Of a stretch of DNA of 64,000 nucleotides, positions 1-8,300 are shown piece by piece. Position 1 is the stretch's first letter; every line of letters starts with the position of its first letter. The translations under genes and the position numbers were made by a program. Source of the stretch: Desulfobulbaceae bacterium DB1 (GTDB lineage: Bacteria; Desulfobacterota; Desulfobulbia; Desulfobulbales; SURF-16). The stretch spans positions 33,293 through 97,292 of the forward strand of contig MQUF01000025.1 in assembly GCA_001914235.1 (NCBI GenBank). The letters run 5' to 3'. The notes under the pieces are model-generated. The model saw only the letters and a program-made list of their open reading frames with translations, had not been told where the DNA came from and ran no database searches.

Positions 1-2
1 TC

Positions 3-1046
3 TATCGCAAAACTCAGTGCATGGTTATCGGAGTTTCTTTGTTCACAGGCTCTTTATTTTTTTTGGGGGCCCACTTTATTGCCGGCAAAGTTTTTTCAAA
101 GCCGCATCTTTCTTTTTATTTTGCCCTTGCTGCCGTTTTCGTCGTGTTCCAGTCTCTCGTGCTATTAAACACTCAGGCCGTCCGGGGGTTGAAATTGATT
201 CGGGTGTTTGCTTTCATGCAGGTTTTACCTACGGCTGCAAACTTAACATTTCTTGTTTTTTTAACCGTGTTTTTTTTCGCCAGGGAGAACCCTGTCTATA
301 CACTGTTCGCCAGCTTGGCGATTACTGGCATTGTGGGCTGGGTTATCATGGAATACGCATTTAAGAAAAGAATGCACCCTGATGATTCAGTGAAGTCCGT
401 GCCTTTTCGTGAGATATTGTCCATTTCATTACCGATGCTTATGACTTCCACCATGACCTTTGTTATTGGGCAGACCGGAGTGATCATGCTTGGTATGTTC
501 CGATCGGAGGCGGAAGTAGGGTATTATTCCGTTGCTGTCAGGATGGCAACCCTGACCACTTTTGTCTTGTCAGCCATCAACTCCATGGCTGCGCCCAAAT
601 TCTCCGAGCTTTTTCAAAGCGACAAAATGGAGGAGCTTTTTTATGTAGCAAAAAAGTCCAGCAAACTTATTTTCTGGACTACTGTTCCTTTGCTTATGTT
701 TTTGATGGTAATGGGTAAATCATTGCTTTCCTTCTTGTTCGGTTCTGAATTTACGGTCGCTTATTGGGCCATGTTTTTTCTTGTTCTGGGACAATTTGTA
801 AATTCGATTTCAGGATCAACAGGTTATTTTATGAACATGACAGGGAGCCAAATTGTTTTTCAAAATGTTATGGTTGTGGCTGCATTTTTGAATGTAATAC
901 TGAATTTGCTGCTTATCCCAGACCTTGGCATTTACGGTGCCGCCTTGGCTGGAATGTCCAGTCTTGTTTTTTGGAATGTCTATTTGTTGATATATATCAA
1001 AAGAAAATATGGCACGACCATTGGCTATTTACCGCTTATTTGCTGA
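3..1046 (+). CDS. Wzx-type polysaccharide flippase, 5' end outside window
   Basis: A multi-spanning inner-membrane protein of the oligosaccharide flippase (Wzx, MATE-like) kind, which would move lipid-linked sugar units to the periplasmic face. The frame is already open at the first bases, so the N-terminus lies outside the window and the ATG at 21 is not a credible start. About 340 visible residues form hydrophobic helices along the whole length and end in a short basic tail (IKRKYG). The gene is 26 bp upstream of a sulfotransferase gene and leads into glycosyltransferase and Wzy polymerase genes, as expected in a Wzx/Wzy locus. This is a family-level call; the sugar carried cannot be read from the sequence. 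Confidence 0.82.
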   Translation, partial: YRKTQCMVIGVSLFTGSLFFLGAHFIAGKVFSKPHLSFYFALAAVFVVFQSLVLLNTQAVRGLKLIRVFAFMQVLPTAANLTFLVFLTVFFFARENPVYTLFASLAITGIVGWVIMEYAFKKRMHPDDSVKSVPFREILSISLPMLMTSTMTFVIGQTGVIMLGMFRSEAEVGYYSVAVRMATLTTFVLSAINSMAAPKFSELFQSDKMEELFYVAKKSSKLIFWTTVPLLMFLMVMGKSLLSFLFGSEFTVAYWAMFFLVLGQFVNSISGSTGYFMNMTGSQIVFQNVMVVAAFLNVILNLLLIPDLGIYGAALAGMSSLVFWNVYLLIYIKRKYGTTIGYLPLIC

Positions 1047-1072
1047 ATTTGGGTGATGGAAAGGAGTGATAA

Positions 1073-2062
1073 ATGGTAACTAAAGAAATTAAACCACCTA
1101 ATGTTTTTCTGATTGGCGCCCCAAAGGCTGGAACATCTGCCTTGGCAGATGCTTTGTCGCAGCATCCCGATATTTTTATGGGGAAAAAAGAACCGCGTTT
1201 TTTTGATGCCGAGAGTTTTTATGATTTCGTAAGTGACTATCCTATCGCTTCTCTTGATGAATACCTTCAGTTTTTCTCATCTGATGTTGCTCAGAAATCG
1301 AATTTCAGGCTGGATGCCAGTGTGTTCAATATGTACAGTAGCCAGTCTATTGAACGGATTCTTTCAGTTAGTCCAGATGCTAAGTTTATTGTAATGCTCC
1401 GTGATCCGATAACGGCCTCAAAATCTATGCATAACCAAAGACTCAAATATACCGATCCTGCAATGCGTGAGGTTTCAGAAGATTTTTGCGCATGTTGGCG
1501 TTTGCTTGAGCAAAGAAAGAGGGGATTGGGTTTTCCTAAAGGATGCAGAAATCGAATATTATTTCGTTATGACTATCTCTACCATTACGAATGGCATCTT
1601 CCAAAGTGTCTTGCTCTGATAAATAAAAATCAACAAATTGTCCTTCGATATGAAGAATTTAAGGCAAACCCCTTGAGTGTGTGTATGCAAATATTTTCTC
1701 ATCTAGGTATAGATATATCGTTCAACCCACAACTCGGAATAGTTAATCCGTCATTGGTAACAGAAAACAACATGTGGAACAGTTTTATCCAAGCCCTTAT
1801 ACAAAAGACGGCTGGGGCACGAAAGGTCATCGGGTTACGTGGGAGTAGGTTGAAACTGATTAAAAATATATTGCCTAAGTTGATGAAGACAAGAAAACCT
1901 ACTGTTGCAAATGAATGCGACGAGCTGTTGGAAGAAGAGTTTTACGAGACATATATGTTTTTAGAGCAGATCGAATCACAACATAATCCGACTGAGAGAC
2001 ATGTTCGCTTAAGAAAAATAATTTGTTCAGACGCAAAATCGAACACTAATCCATGTTTCTGA
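1073..2062 (+). CDS. Sulfotransferase domain protein
   Basis: A 329-residue cytoplasmic PAPS-dependent sulfotransferase. The N-terminal PKAGTS (residues 17-22) is the loop that binds the 5'-phosphosulfate, and RDPITASKS (about 110-118) matches the 3'-phosphate-binding strand and helix of the family. Its place between a flippase and a deacetylase-like gene suggests that it sulfates a sugar of the surface polysaccharide; this is inferred from context. The start has a GGAG-type ribosome site in AAAGGAGTGATAA just upstream. The last 10 bases overlap the next gene. Base composition is more AT-rich than in the core genes further right, as is common in surface-sugar loci. Confidence 0.85.
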   Translation: MVTKEIKPPNVFLIGAPKAGTSALADALSQHPDIFMGKKEPRFFDAESFYDFVSDYPIASLDEYLQFFSSDVAQKSNFRLDASVFNMYSSQSIERILSVSPDAKFIVMLRDPITASKSMHNQRLKYTDPAMREVSEDFCACWRLLEQRKRGLGFPKGCRNRILFRYDYLYHYEWHLPKCLALINKNQQIVLRYEEFKANPLSVCMQIFSHLGIDISFNPQLGIVNPSLVTENNMWNSFIQALIQKTAGARKVIGLRGSRLKLIKNILPKLMKTRKPTVANECDELLEEEFYETYMFLEQIESQHNPTERHVRLRKIICSDAKSNTNPCF

Positions 2063-3447
2063 TTGTAGAAATGGCTTCCTCTCATACCGCTGAGCGCGAT
2101 TATATACTTGGCGTGTTGCTGGGCGAGTTCCTCGGGTTGCCATGGCGGCGGGAGGATTCAGACCGCACGGATGTTCGCATTACTTTGTCCGGCCATCCAG
2201 GCGAGATTCGCATGCCTGATTGTTTGCTATCAGTCTCTGAGATGGATTGGCTTAAGCCTTCATCAATGCCGAAGCTGCCGTTGCTTGCATGGAATACCAG
2301 CGACTTGGGGCTGGATGCCAATGTGATAGACCCGGTTTTGCCGGTAATCTATGGCAACGAGCCGCAGGTGGTTTGCAGAGATGAACATGGGATTCGCCTG
2401 CCGGTGGATGTTTTTGGTTCCGCTTTCTTCATGCTTAGTCGCTATGAAGAGCTGGTGACTCCTGACCGGGACGAACACGACCGTTTTCCAGCCTGGGCCA
2501 GTGTGGCATACAAGGAAGGTTTTCTGGAGCGTCCCATTGTGGATGAATATGTGGAGGTGCTTTGGGGCGCAATACAGGCACTGTGGCCTGGACTGCAACG
2601 CCAAGATCGTTACTTTCAGATGCGGGTTTCACACGACGTGGATCGCCCAAGCCGTTACCAGTTTGGTGGTACGCGTAAATTTATCCGCTCTTGGGGGGGA
2701 GACATCATAAAGCGCGGACAGTGGGCGGACTCCCTGCGAGCGCCGATGATCCGTGCTGCGAGGAAGGACCAGCTTCATCCTGCCGATCCCTACAATACTT
2801 TTGAATGGATTATGGATCTGTCCGAGCAGCAAGGGCTGGTCAGCGCTTTTTATTTTATCTGTGGTCGAACGTGTGGGCAGAGGGATGCGGATTATGATAT
2901 CGGACACCCAGCAATCCGAGCGCTGTTGCGCCGTATCCATCAACGAGGGCATGAGATCGGTCTGCATCCGAGCTATGGCACTTATAAAAGCCCTTCTCTG
3001 CTCAAATGGGAAGCAGACCGCCTGCGGCGTATCTGCGCCGAAGAGGGTATTAAACAGCAAGAGTGGGGGGGGAGGATGCACTATCTTCGCTGGGAAACAC
3101 CTGTGACCATGCGAGGGTGGGAACAGGCCGGCATGACATATGACAGTACTTTGAGTTATGCCGATCGCCCCGGTTTCCGGTGCGGGACATGTCATGAGTA
3201 CCCAGCTTTCGATTCTTTAGAGGGAAAAACTCTGAACTTGCGAATTAGACCCTTAATTGCCATGGAATGTACTGTTATGGCAGAGAAATACTTGGGACTT
3301 GGTTTGACTGACGAGGCCAGAGAAAAATTTGTAACCCTGAAAAATAGCTGCGAGAAAGTAAATGGTGTTTTTACCATGCTGTGGCATAATTCTGAGCTGA
3401 CGACCACGGAGCACAAAGCGCTTTACGAATCCGTAGTGGCCACGTGA
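2053..3447 (+). CDS. Polysaccharide deacetylase-like protein
   Basis: A 464-residue protein with a C-terminal NodB-like (CE4/polysaccharide deacetylase) fold after an N-terminal region of about 190 residues of the kind often found in surface-sugar loci. Metal-site motifs are visible: SHDVD at 193-197 and HEIGLH at 300-305. A late conserved LWHN motif lies near residue 445. It would act on an acetylated sugar of the surface polysaccharide or its precursor; substrate unknown. It overlaps the sulfotransferase gene by 10 bp; ATG 2071 is an alternative start, neither having a clear ribosome site. The stop lies only 15 bp before an inserted IS256 element, so the gene itself is intact. Confidence 0.75.
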   Translation: MFLIVEMASSHTAERDYILGVLLGEFLGLPWRREDSDRTDVRITLSGHPGEIRMPDCLLSVSEMDWLKPSSMPKLPLLAWNTSDLGLDANVIDPVLPVIYGNEPQVVCRDEHGIRLPVDVFGSAFFMLSRYEELVTPDRDEHDRFPAWASVAYKEGFLERPIVDEYVEVLWGAIQALWPGLQRQDRYFQMRVSHDVDRPSRYQFGGTRKFIRSWGGDIIKRGQWADSLRAPMIRAARKDQLHPADPYNTFEWIMDLSEQQGLVSAFYFICGRTCGQRDADYDIGHPAIRALLRRIHQRGHEIGLHPSYGTYKSPSLLKWEADRLRRICAEEGIKQQEWGGRMHYLRWETPVTMRGWEQAGMTYDSTLSYADRPGFRCGTCHEYPAFDSLEGKTLNLRIRPLIAMECTVMAEKYLGLGLTDEAREKFVTLKNSCEKVNGVFTMLWHNSELTTTEHKALYESVVAT

Positions 3448-3462
3448 GAGATTTTTGGGATC

Positions 3463-3490
3463 GAGGGTGTAAAATAGTTTGTGTAAATGG
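3463..3490 (+). repeat. Left terminal inverted repeat of IS256 element
   Basis: 28-bp terminal repeat, 22 of 28 positions matching the reverse complement of the right end. The inner half TTTGTGTAAATGG is identical at both ends and is the likely transposase-binding part. Confidence 0.85.
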
Positions 3491-3536
3491 CTATGACTGA
3501 GTAAGTCAAAAAACTACCCTTTAAAAAGGAGCTCAT

Positions 3537-4757
3537 ATGGCCATTGATAAAGAAATTTTGGATCGTTTACTTGCCGACTACAATTACCAGAAGCCCGAAG
3601 AACTGATCGGTGAAAACGGGCTGCTCAAGCAGCTCACCAAGGCCTTACTGGAGCGGGCGTTACAGGCGGAAATGACCGTCCACCTGGGCCACGAAAAACA
3701 TGGAACCATCGTCACCAAAGGCGGTAATGCCCGAAATGGTAACTCTGCAAAGACCATCAAGGGCGACTTCGGTAAAATGCCGATTGAGGTCCCGCGCGAC
3801 CGCGACAGCAGTTTCGATCCGGTCATCATTCCCAAAGGGCAAACCCGCTTTCCCGGCTTTGACGACAAGATTATCTCTCTCTACTCCCGAGGGATGACTA
3901 CCAGGGAGATTCAGGGGCACTTGGAAGACATTTACGGAGTTGATGTCTCTCCCACCCTGATTTCAACGGTCACCGATGCCGTTGCTGACGAGGTTAAAGT
4001 TTGGCAAAATCGCCCGTTGGACCCCATTTATCCCATTGTTTACATGGACGCTATCCGGGTTAAGGTGCGCGACAATGGGCATGTTAAGAACAAGGCGGTC
4101 TATCTGGCTATTGGCATCACCATGGACGGCGTCAAGGATGTCCTGGGAATGTGGGTTGCCGAAAACGAGGGCGCCAAGTTCTGGTTGCAGGTAGTGACTG
4201 AGCTAAGAAACCGTGGCGTGCAGGATATTTTCATTGCCTGCGTCGATGGCCTCAAGGGTTTTCCTGAAGCCATTGAGACGGTTTTCCCCTTCACCCAGGT
4301 CCAGCTCTGTCTCGTCCACATGGTGCGCAATTCCCTGAAATATGTCTCATGGAAACAGCGCAAAGAGGTGGCTGCGGATCTCAAGGCCATTTACCAATCG
4401 CCAACAGCCGAGCAGGCCGAAATGGAACTGATGACCTTTGAAGAAAAATGGGACAAAACGCATCCGTCCATCGGCCAATCCTGGCGAAGAAATTGGGAAA
4501 GAATCACCCCATTTTTTGCGTATTCGCCCGAGATACGCAAGGTGATATATACCACCAATGCTATTGAGTCGTTGAACATGTCACTGCGCAAAGTTACCAA
4601 GAACCGGGGTTCATTTCCCAATGACGAGTCGATGCTTAAACTGCTTTACATGGCGCTGAACAATATCGCCAAAAAATGGACTATGCCAATCAGAGACTGG
4701 AAGGCTGCCTTGAACCGCTTTTCAATCTTGTTCGGCGACAGAATGCCTGCATATTGA
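3537..4757 (+). CDS. IS256-family transposase
   Basis: A 406-residue mutator/IS256-type DDE transposase, full length for the family. The catalytic residues can be placed: D171 in the VYMDAIRVK strand, D237 in CVDGLKGFP and E344 in TTNAIESLN. It catalyses transposition of the surrounding 1339-bp element. The start is supported by an AAAAGGAG ribosome site 7 bp upstream. No frameshift or internal stop is seen, so the enzyme is probably active. A 67-bp stretch (4466-4532) is identical to the last 67 bases of the window, showing a second related copy about 59 kb away in the same orientation. Confidence 0.95.
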   Translation: MAIDKEILDRLLADYNYQKPEELIGENGLLKQLTKALLERALQAEMTVHLGHEKHGTIVTKGGNARNGNSAKTIKGDFGKMPIEVPRDRDSSFDPVIIPKGQTRFPGFDDKIISLYSRGMTTREIQGHLEDIYGVDVSPTLISTVTDAVADEVKVWQNRPLDPIYPIVYMDAIRVKVRDNGHVKNKAVYLAIGITMDGVKDVLGMWVAENEGAKFWLQVVTELRNRGVQDIFIACVDGLKGFPEAIETVFPFTQVQLCLVHMVRNSLKYVSWKQRKEVAADLKAIYQSPTAEQAEMELMTFEEKWDKTHPSIGQSWRRNWERITPFFAYSPEIRKVIYTTNAIESLNMSLRKVTKNRGSFPNDESMLKLLYMALNNIAKKWTMPIRDWKAALNRFSILFGDRMPAY

Positions 4758-4773
4758 AAATTAAAAATGAAAA

Positions 4774-4801
4774 CCATTTACACAAAATTCTTTACAGGCC
4801 C
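4774..4801 (-). repeat. Right terminal inverted repeat of IS256 element
   Basis: 28-bp terminal repeat complementary to the left end at 22 of 28 positions, directly followed by the second copy of the TTGGGATC target duplication at 4802-4809. Confidence 0.85.
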
Positions 4802-4859
4802 TTGGGATCAGGCATAGTGGACACCGAGAAGAACCGCCCAAAAGGATATTTTTTTTTAT

Positions 4860-6092
4860 ATGCTTATCTCTATGTATACAGTTAACTTAAAAGCTATGTT
4901 CATATGGAATGCAAACATAGCTTTCCTGCTGCTGTTTCCCGGGTTCTTCTTTTACCAAAGCATGATTGGCTTAGGGATTATTCCTGCCTTGCTTGGAGGA
5001 TATTTCGGAATAGTAGCATTGTTAGTATTTCCGTTAACTTCGGCAGGATTTGTTTATTTAAATAAAAAAAGAAAAACAAATTATACTATTATAGATTACG
5101 TGTTCTTTAGTGTTGTTGTTTTGACGATATTTATATCTTTAACAAATTACTCGTTAGGCACTCCAAGCAACTATAGTGTCGATATGCTTAAATGGTCGCT
5201 AAGTGGATTGCTCTTTAATCTTGTAACTTACTTTTTAGCAAATACAATATCCTTTGATTCAAAATTGTTTAAGTTACTAGTGGTAGGATCCGTAGGGGTT
5301 ATGGCACTGATAGTTTTCTATAATATAGGTGCATATGGAATTTTCTACCTTAAGGCTGAAGATGCTAATTCTGAACACGTTGCCACCTATCAGGGATTTG
5401 CTAGATCACTAGCGGTTGTTGGGTTATTGTCTGTGGCTATACTGCAAAACAAAAAAAAATCGTTTCTTATATTTTTGCTGACATCGGCAGCATTATTTTT
5501 TAATGGAGCACGCACAGAGTTTGTCTTGTTTTTTGTTTCCTATATATCTCTTCTTGTATATTTGAGCACCAGATCAGTTAGAAGAATGTTTGTAGTGCTA
5601 ATGTTGTTAATTGCTGGCACAATAGTATTTGCTGTCAACCTAGAGATATTGTTGGCATTACTGCCATCCAATAGGATGTTGCAATTAGTTGATATCGGTT
5701 CATCCACAAGCGGGATGGCCAGGATTCAGTATGCGTTGGCCGCCCTTGAGACAATTTCTAACAACCCTCTGCTCGGTGATTATGGTAGTTATGTGAACTT
5801 TGGAGGTGTAGGTTCTTATTCTCATAATCTACTTTCGGCCTGGGTTAACCTTGGTCTGTTCGGGTTTAGCCTATATGTTTTTGCTATTTTAATGGTCACA
5901 AAGGGTTTGGTGATGGTTGTGCTCAGAATGAAACCAAAAACAACAGAAGAGCGCGTTATGTTTGTATTCGCAGTGTTTACTATTTTGGCGCTAATTGTTG
6001 CCAAAGACTATAGCTATATGCTTTTTGGTATGATGATAGGCTTTTATTCCAGAGCCAGGTATTCTTATAATAAAGCAATGGTCCGTATGTAA
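4860..6092 (+). CDS. Wzy-like O-antigen polymerase / ligase family membrane protein
   Basis: A 410-residue protein made of about ten to twelve hydrophobic helices with one longer polar loop in the second half, the layout of Wzy polymerases and WaaL-type ligases. It would polymerise undecaprenyl-linked repeat units in the periplasm. Wzy proteins have little sequence conservation, so the call rests on topology, length and position between the flippase and glycosyltransferase genes. The stretch is clearly more AT-rich than its right-hand neighbours, a frequent sign of transferred polymerase genes. The start is uncertain: ATG 4860 has no good ribosome site and ATG 4872 is possible. The upstream IS256 element may have changed its expression. 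Confidence 0.72.
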   Translation: MLISMYTVNLKAMFIWNANIAFLLLFPGFFFYQSMIGLGIIPALLGGYFGIVALLVFPLTSAGFVYLNKKRKTNYTIIDYVFFSVVVLTIFISLTNYSLGTPSNYSVDMLKWSLSGLLFNLVTYFLANTISFDSKLFKLLVVGSVGVMALIVFYNIGAYGIFYLKAEDANSEHVATYQGFARSLAVVGLLSVAILQNKKKSFLIFLLTSAALFFNGARTEFVLFFVSYISLLVYLSTRSVRRMFVVLMLLIAGTIVFAVNLEILLALLPSNRMLQLVDIGSSTSGMARIQYALAALETISNNPLLGDYGSYVNFGGVGSYSHNLLSAWVNLGLFGFSLYVFAILMVTKGLVMVVLRMKPKTTEERVMFVFAVFTILALIVAKDYSYMLFGMMIGFYSRARYSYNKAMVRM

Positions 6093-6102
6093 GGGTTAGT
6101 TA

Positions 6103-7212
6103 ATGCAAACCGCAATAGTCGCCCACCTCACCACCGTCCATCCCCGCAACGACACCCGGATCTTCATCAAACAATGCCGCAGCCTCGCTGCCCATGGTTA
6201 TGAGGTGATTCTGGTGGTGGCCGATGGCCAGGGGGATGATACCAATGGCAACGTACGGATTGTCGATGTCGGCCATCTGCCCGGCCGGCTGAATCGCATC
6301 TTCAAGACTACTCGGCGGGTGTTGAAGAGGGCCATTGAACTTGATGCCGATCTTTACCATTTCCACGATCCCGAGCTGATCCCTGTCGGCCTCAAGTTGA
6401 AGCGTCTGGGCAAAAAGGTGGTGTTTGATTCCCACGAGGATGTGCCCAAGCAGCTTTTGGGGAAGCCTTATTTGAATCCGTTATTATTACGGATGTTATC
6501 GGGCGTTTTTTCTCTGTTCGAGCGCTATGCCTGCCGCCGTTTTGACGCCATTGTCGCGGCGACGCCCTTTATTCGGGATAAATTCCTGGCTATCAACCCC
6601 AACACTGTTGATATCAATAATTTTCCCATGCTTGGTGAGCTGGCTGAGGGGGAAATCGACTGGCGAGCCAAGCATCTTCAGGTTGCCTACATAGGTGGTA
6701 TTGCCAGGATTCGCGGTATTATGGAGGTCGTGCAGGCTTTGGGGCAGGTGCAATCTGATGTGCGTCTCAAATTGGGGGGGCGCTTTGGCGAAAATGGGTT
6801 GGCGCAGGCGGTACAGGCCCTGCCTGGCTGGCAACGAGTTGATGCCCTTGGCTTTATCGACCGCGCTGCGGTGCGGAACGTCTTGCGGCGCTCCGTGGCA
6901 GGATTGGTAACCCTGCATCCTCAAACTAACTATCTTGATGCCTTACCGGTTAAGATGTTTGAATACATGAGCGCCGGAGTGCCGGTGATCGCTTCGAATT
7001 TCCCATTATGGCGGGAGATTGTCGAGGGCAATGATTGCGGCCTGTGCGTTGATCCATTGAACCCGGCCCAGATTGCCGAGGCCATTGATTTTCTGGTCAA
7101 TAATCCGGAACGAGCCGAACAGATGGGACGCAATGGACAAAAAGCAGTGCAGGCCCGCTACAACTGGGGCATTGAGGAGCAGAAACTGCTCCGGTTCTAC
7201 CAATCCTTTTAA
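6103..7212 (+). CDS. Family 4 glycosyltransferase
   Basis: A 369-residue GT-B glycosyltransferase with a retaining GT4-type C-terminal domain. The nucleotide-sugar pocket is visible in KMFEYMSAGVPVIASN, followed by WREI and the GLCVDP segment, and the C-terminal helix ends in the usual LLRFY pattern. The N-terminal acceptor domain starts with VAHLTTVHPRNDTRI, typical of enzymes acting on lipid-linked sugars. It is a cytoplasmic or membrane-associated enzyme of repeat-unit assembly. It sits 10 bp after the wzy-like gene and 14 bp before wecB, so it is probably cotranscribed with both. Donor and acceptor are unknown. Confidence 0.85.
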   Translation: MQTAIVAHLTTVHPRNDTRIFIKQCRSLAAHGYEVILVVADGQGDDTNGNVRIVDVGHLPGRLNRIFKTTRRVLKRAIELDADLYHFHDPELIPVGLKLKRLGKKVVFDSHEDVPKQLLGKPYLNPLLLRMLSGVFSLFERYACRRFDAIVAATPFIRDKFLAINPNTVDINNFPMLGELAEGEIDWRAKHLQVAYIGGIARIRGIMEVVQALGQVQSDVRLKLGGRFGENGLAQAVQALPGWQRVDALGFIDRAAVRNVLRRSVAGLVTLHPQTNYLDALPVKMFEYMSAGVPVIASNFPLWREIVEGNDCGLCVDPLNPAQIAEAIDFLVNNPERAEQMGRNGQKAVQARYNWGIEEQKLLRFYQSF

Positions 7213-7226
7213 AGCTAAGAGTCATT

Positions 7227-8300
7227 ATGCAACGTATCCTCACCATCATCGGCGCCAGGCCGCAATTTATCAAGGCCAGTGTCGTCTCACGGGCAATCGC
7301 CGCCCAGTCTGGGCTTGAGGAGGTTATTCTCCATACCGGCCAGCATTTTGATGCCAATATGTCCGAGGTTTTTTTCGAGCAGTTGGCCATCCCGCGTCCA
7401 AACTATCTGCTCGACATCCATGGTGGCACGCACGGGGCCATGACGGGCCGGATGCTTATGGAAATCGAGACTGTCATCCAGCAGGAGCGGCCTGATCGCG
7501 TCTTGGTTTACGGCGACACCAACTCCACCCTGGCCGGTGCCCTGGCCGCTGCCAAGCTGCATGTGCCGGTGGCCCATGTGGAGGCGGGCCTGCGCAGCTT
7601 CAATATGCGGATGCCTGAGGAGATCAATCGGATTTTGACCGATCAGATCAGCGATGTGCTGTTTTGCCCCACCGAAGCTGCCGTGGCTAATCTCAAGCAA
7701 GAAGGTTTTGCCCACAAGCAGGTGCACGTGCTCAAGGTTGGCGATGTGATGCAGGATGCCGCGTTGTTCTTTGCCGAACGGGCCATGCCGCCTACCGGCC
7801 AGGAAGGGCGGGCAGGTTTCGTGCTGGCAACCTTGCACCGGGCGGAAAATACCGACGATCCACACAGGCTCGCTGCCATTGTGGAGGCATTGAATATCAT
7901 CCACCGTGAGGTTGCGCCGGTGGTGCTGCCCTTGCATCCGCGAACCAAGGGGGCCATGGAACGGGCCGGACTGTCGCTTCTAGCTGAGGTGATCGACCCG
8001 GTCGGCTATTTTGAAATGGTCTGGCTGCTCAACCATTGCGGCCTGGTGCTCACTGACAGTGGCGGGGTACAGAAGGAGGCCTTCTTCTTTGGCAAGGCCT
8101 GCGTTACCATGCGTGATCAGACCGAATGGGTGGAGTTGGTGGAAAGCGGCGCCAATGAATTGGCCGGCGCGGATAAAACGGTGATTGTTGCTGCCGCCAA
8201 ACGCCATTACGGCCGGCACATGGTTGACGATGGCGCGTTGTATGGCGGCGGTCAAGCAGCAGGTCGCGTGGTCGAAGCACTGGCAGCAAGAGGTTTGTGA
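7227..8300 (+). CDS. wecB: UDP-N-acetylglucosamine 2-epimerase
   Basis: A 357-residue non-hydrolysing UDP-GlcNAc 2-epimerase, which makes UDP-ManNAc for surface polysaccharide. Family motifs are in order: IIGARPQFIK at 7-16, GDTNST at 96-101, HVEAGLRS at 117-124, the LATLHRAEN segment with the conserved histidine near residue 205, and LTDSGGVQKEA binding the UDP moiety. Length is normal for WecB/MnaA. It is placed between two glycosyltransferase genes, so ManNAc or a derivative is a likely repeat-unit sugar. No dehydrogenase gene (wecC) is seen nearby, which argues for ManNAc itself or a later modification elsewhere. Confidence 0.93.
   Translation: MQRILTIIGARPQFIKASVVSRAIAAQSGLEEVILHTGQHFDANMSEVFFEQLAIPRPNYLLDIHGGTHGAMTGRMLMEIETVIQQERPDRVLVYGDTNSTLAGALAAAKLHVPVAHVEAGLRSFNMRMPEEINRILTDQISDVLFCPTEAAVANLKQEGFAHKQVHVLKVGDVMQDAALFFAERAMPPTGQEGRAGFVLATLHRAENTDDPHRLAAIVEALNIIHREVAPVVLPLHPRTKGAMERAGLSLLAEVIDPVGYFEMVWLLNHCGLVLTDSGGVQKEAFFFGKACVTMRDQTEWVELVESGANELAGADKTVIVAAAKRHYGRHMVDDGALYGGGQAAGRVVEALAARGL

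Larger units (their letters stand above)
3463..4801 (+). mobile_element. Complete IS256-family insertion sequence with 8-bp target duplication
   Basis: A 1339-bp element with one transposase gene. The ends form 28-bp imperfect inverted repeats (22 of 28 positions match), ending internally in the shared stretch TTTGTGTAAATGG. The 8-bp sequence TTGGGATC occurs directly outside both ends (3455-3462 and 4802-4809), the length expected for IS256-family target duplication. A perfect duplication and an intact transposase point to a recent insertion. It landed between the deacetylase-like gene and the wzy-like gene and may separate the latter from upstream transcription. A fragment of a second copy lies at 63934-64000. 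Confidence 0.92.
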
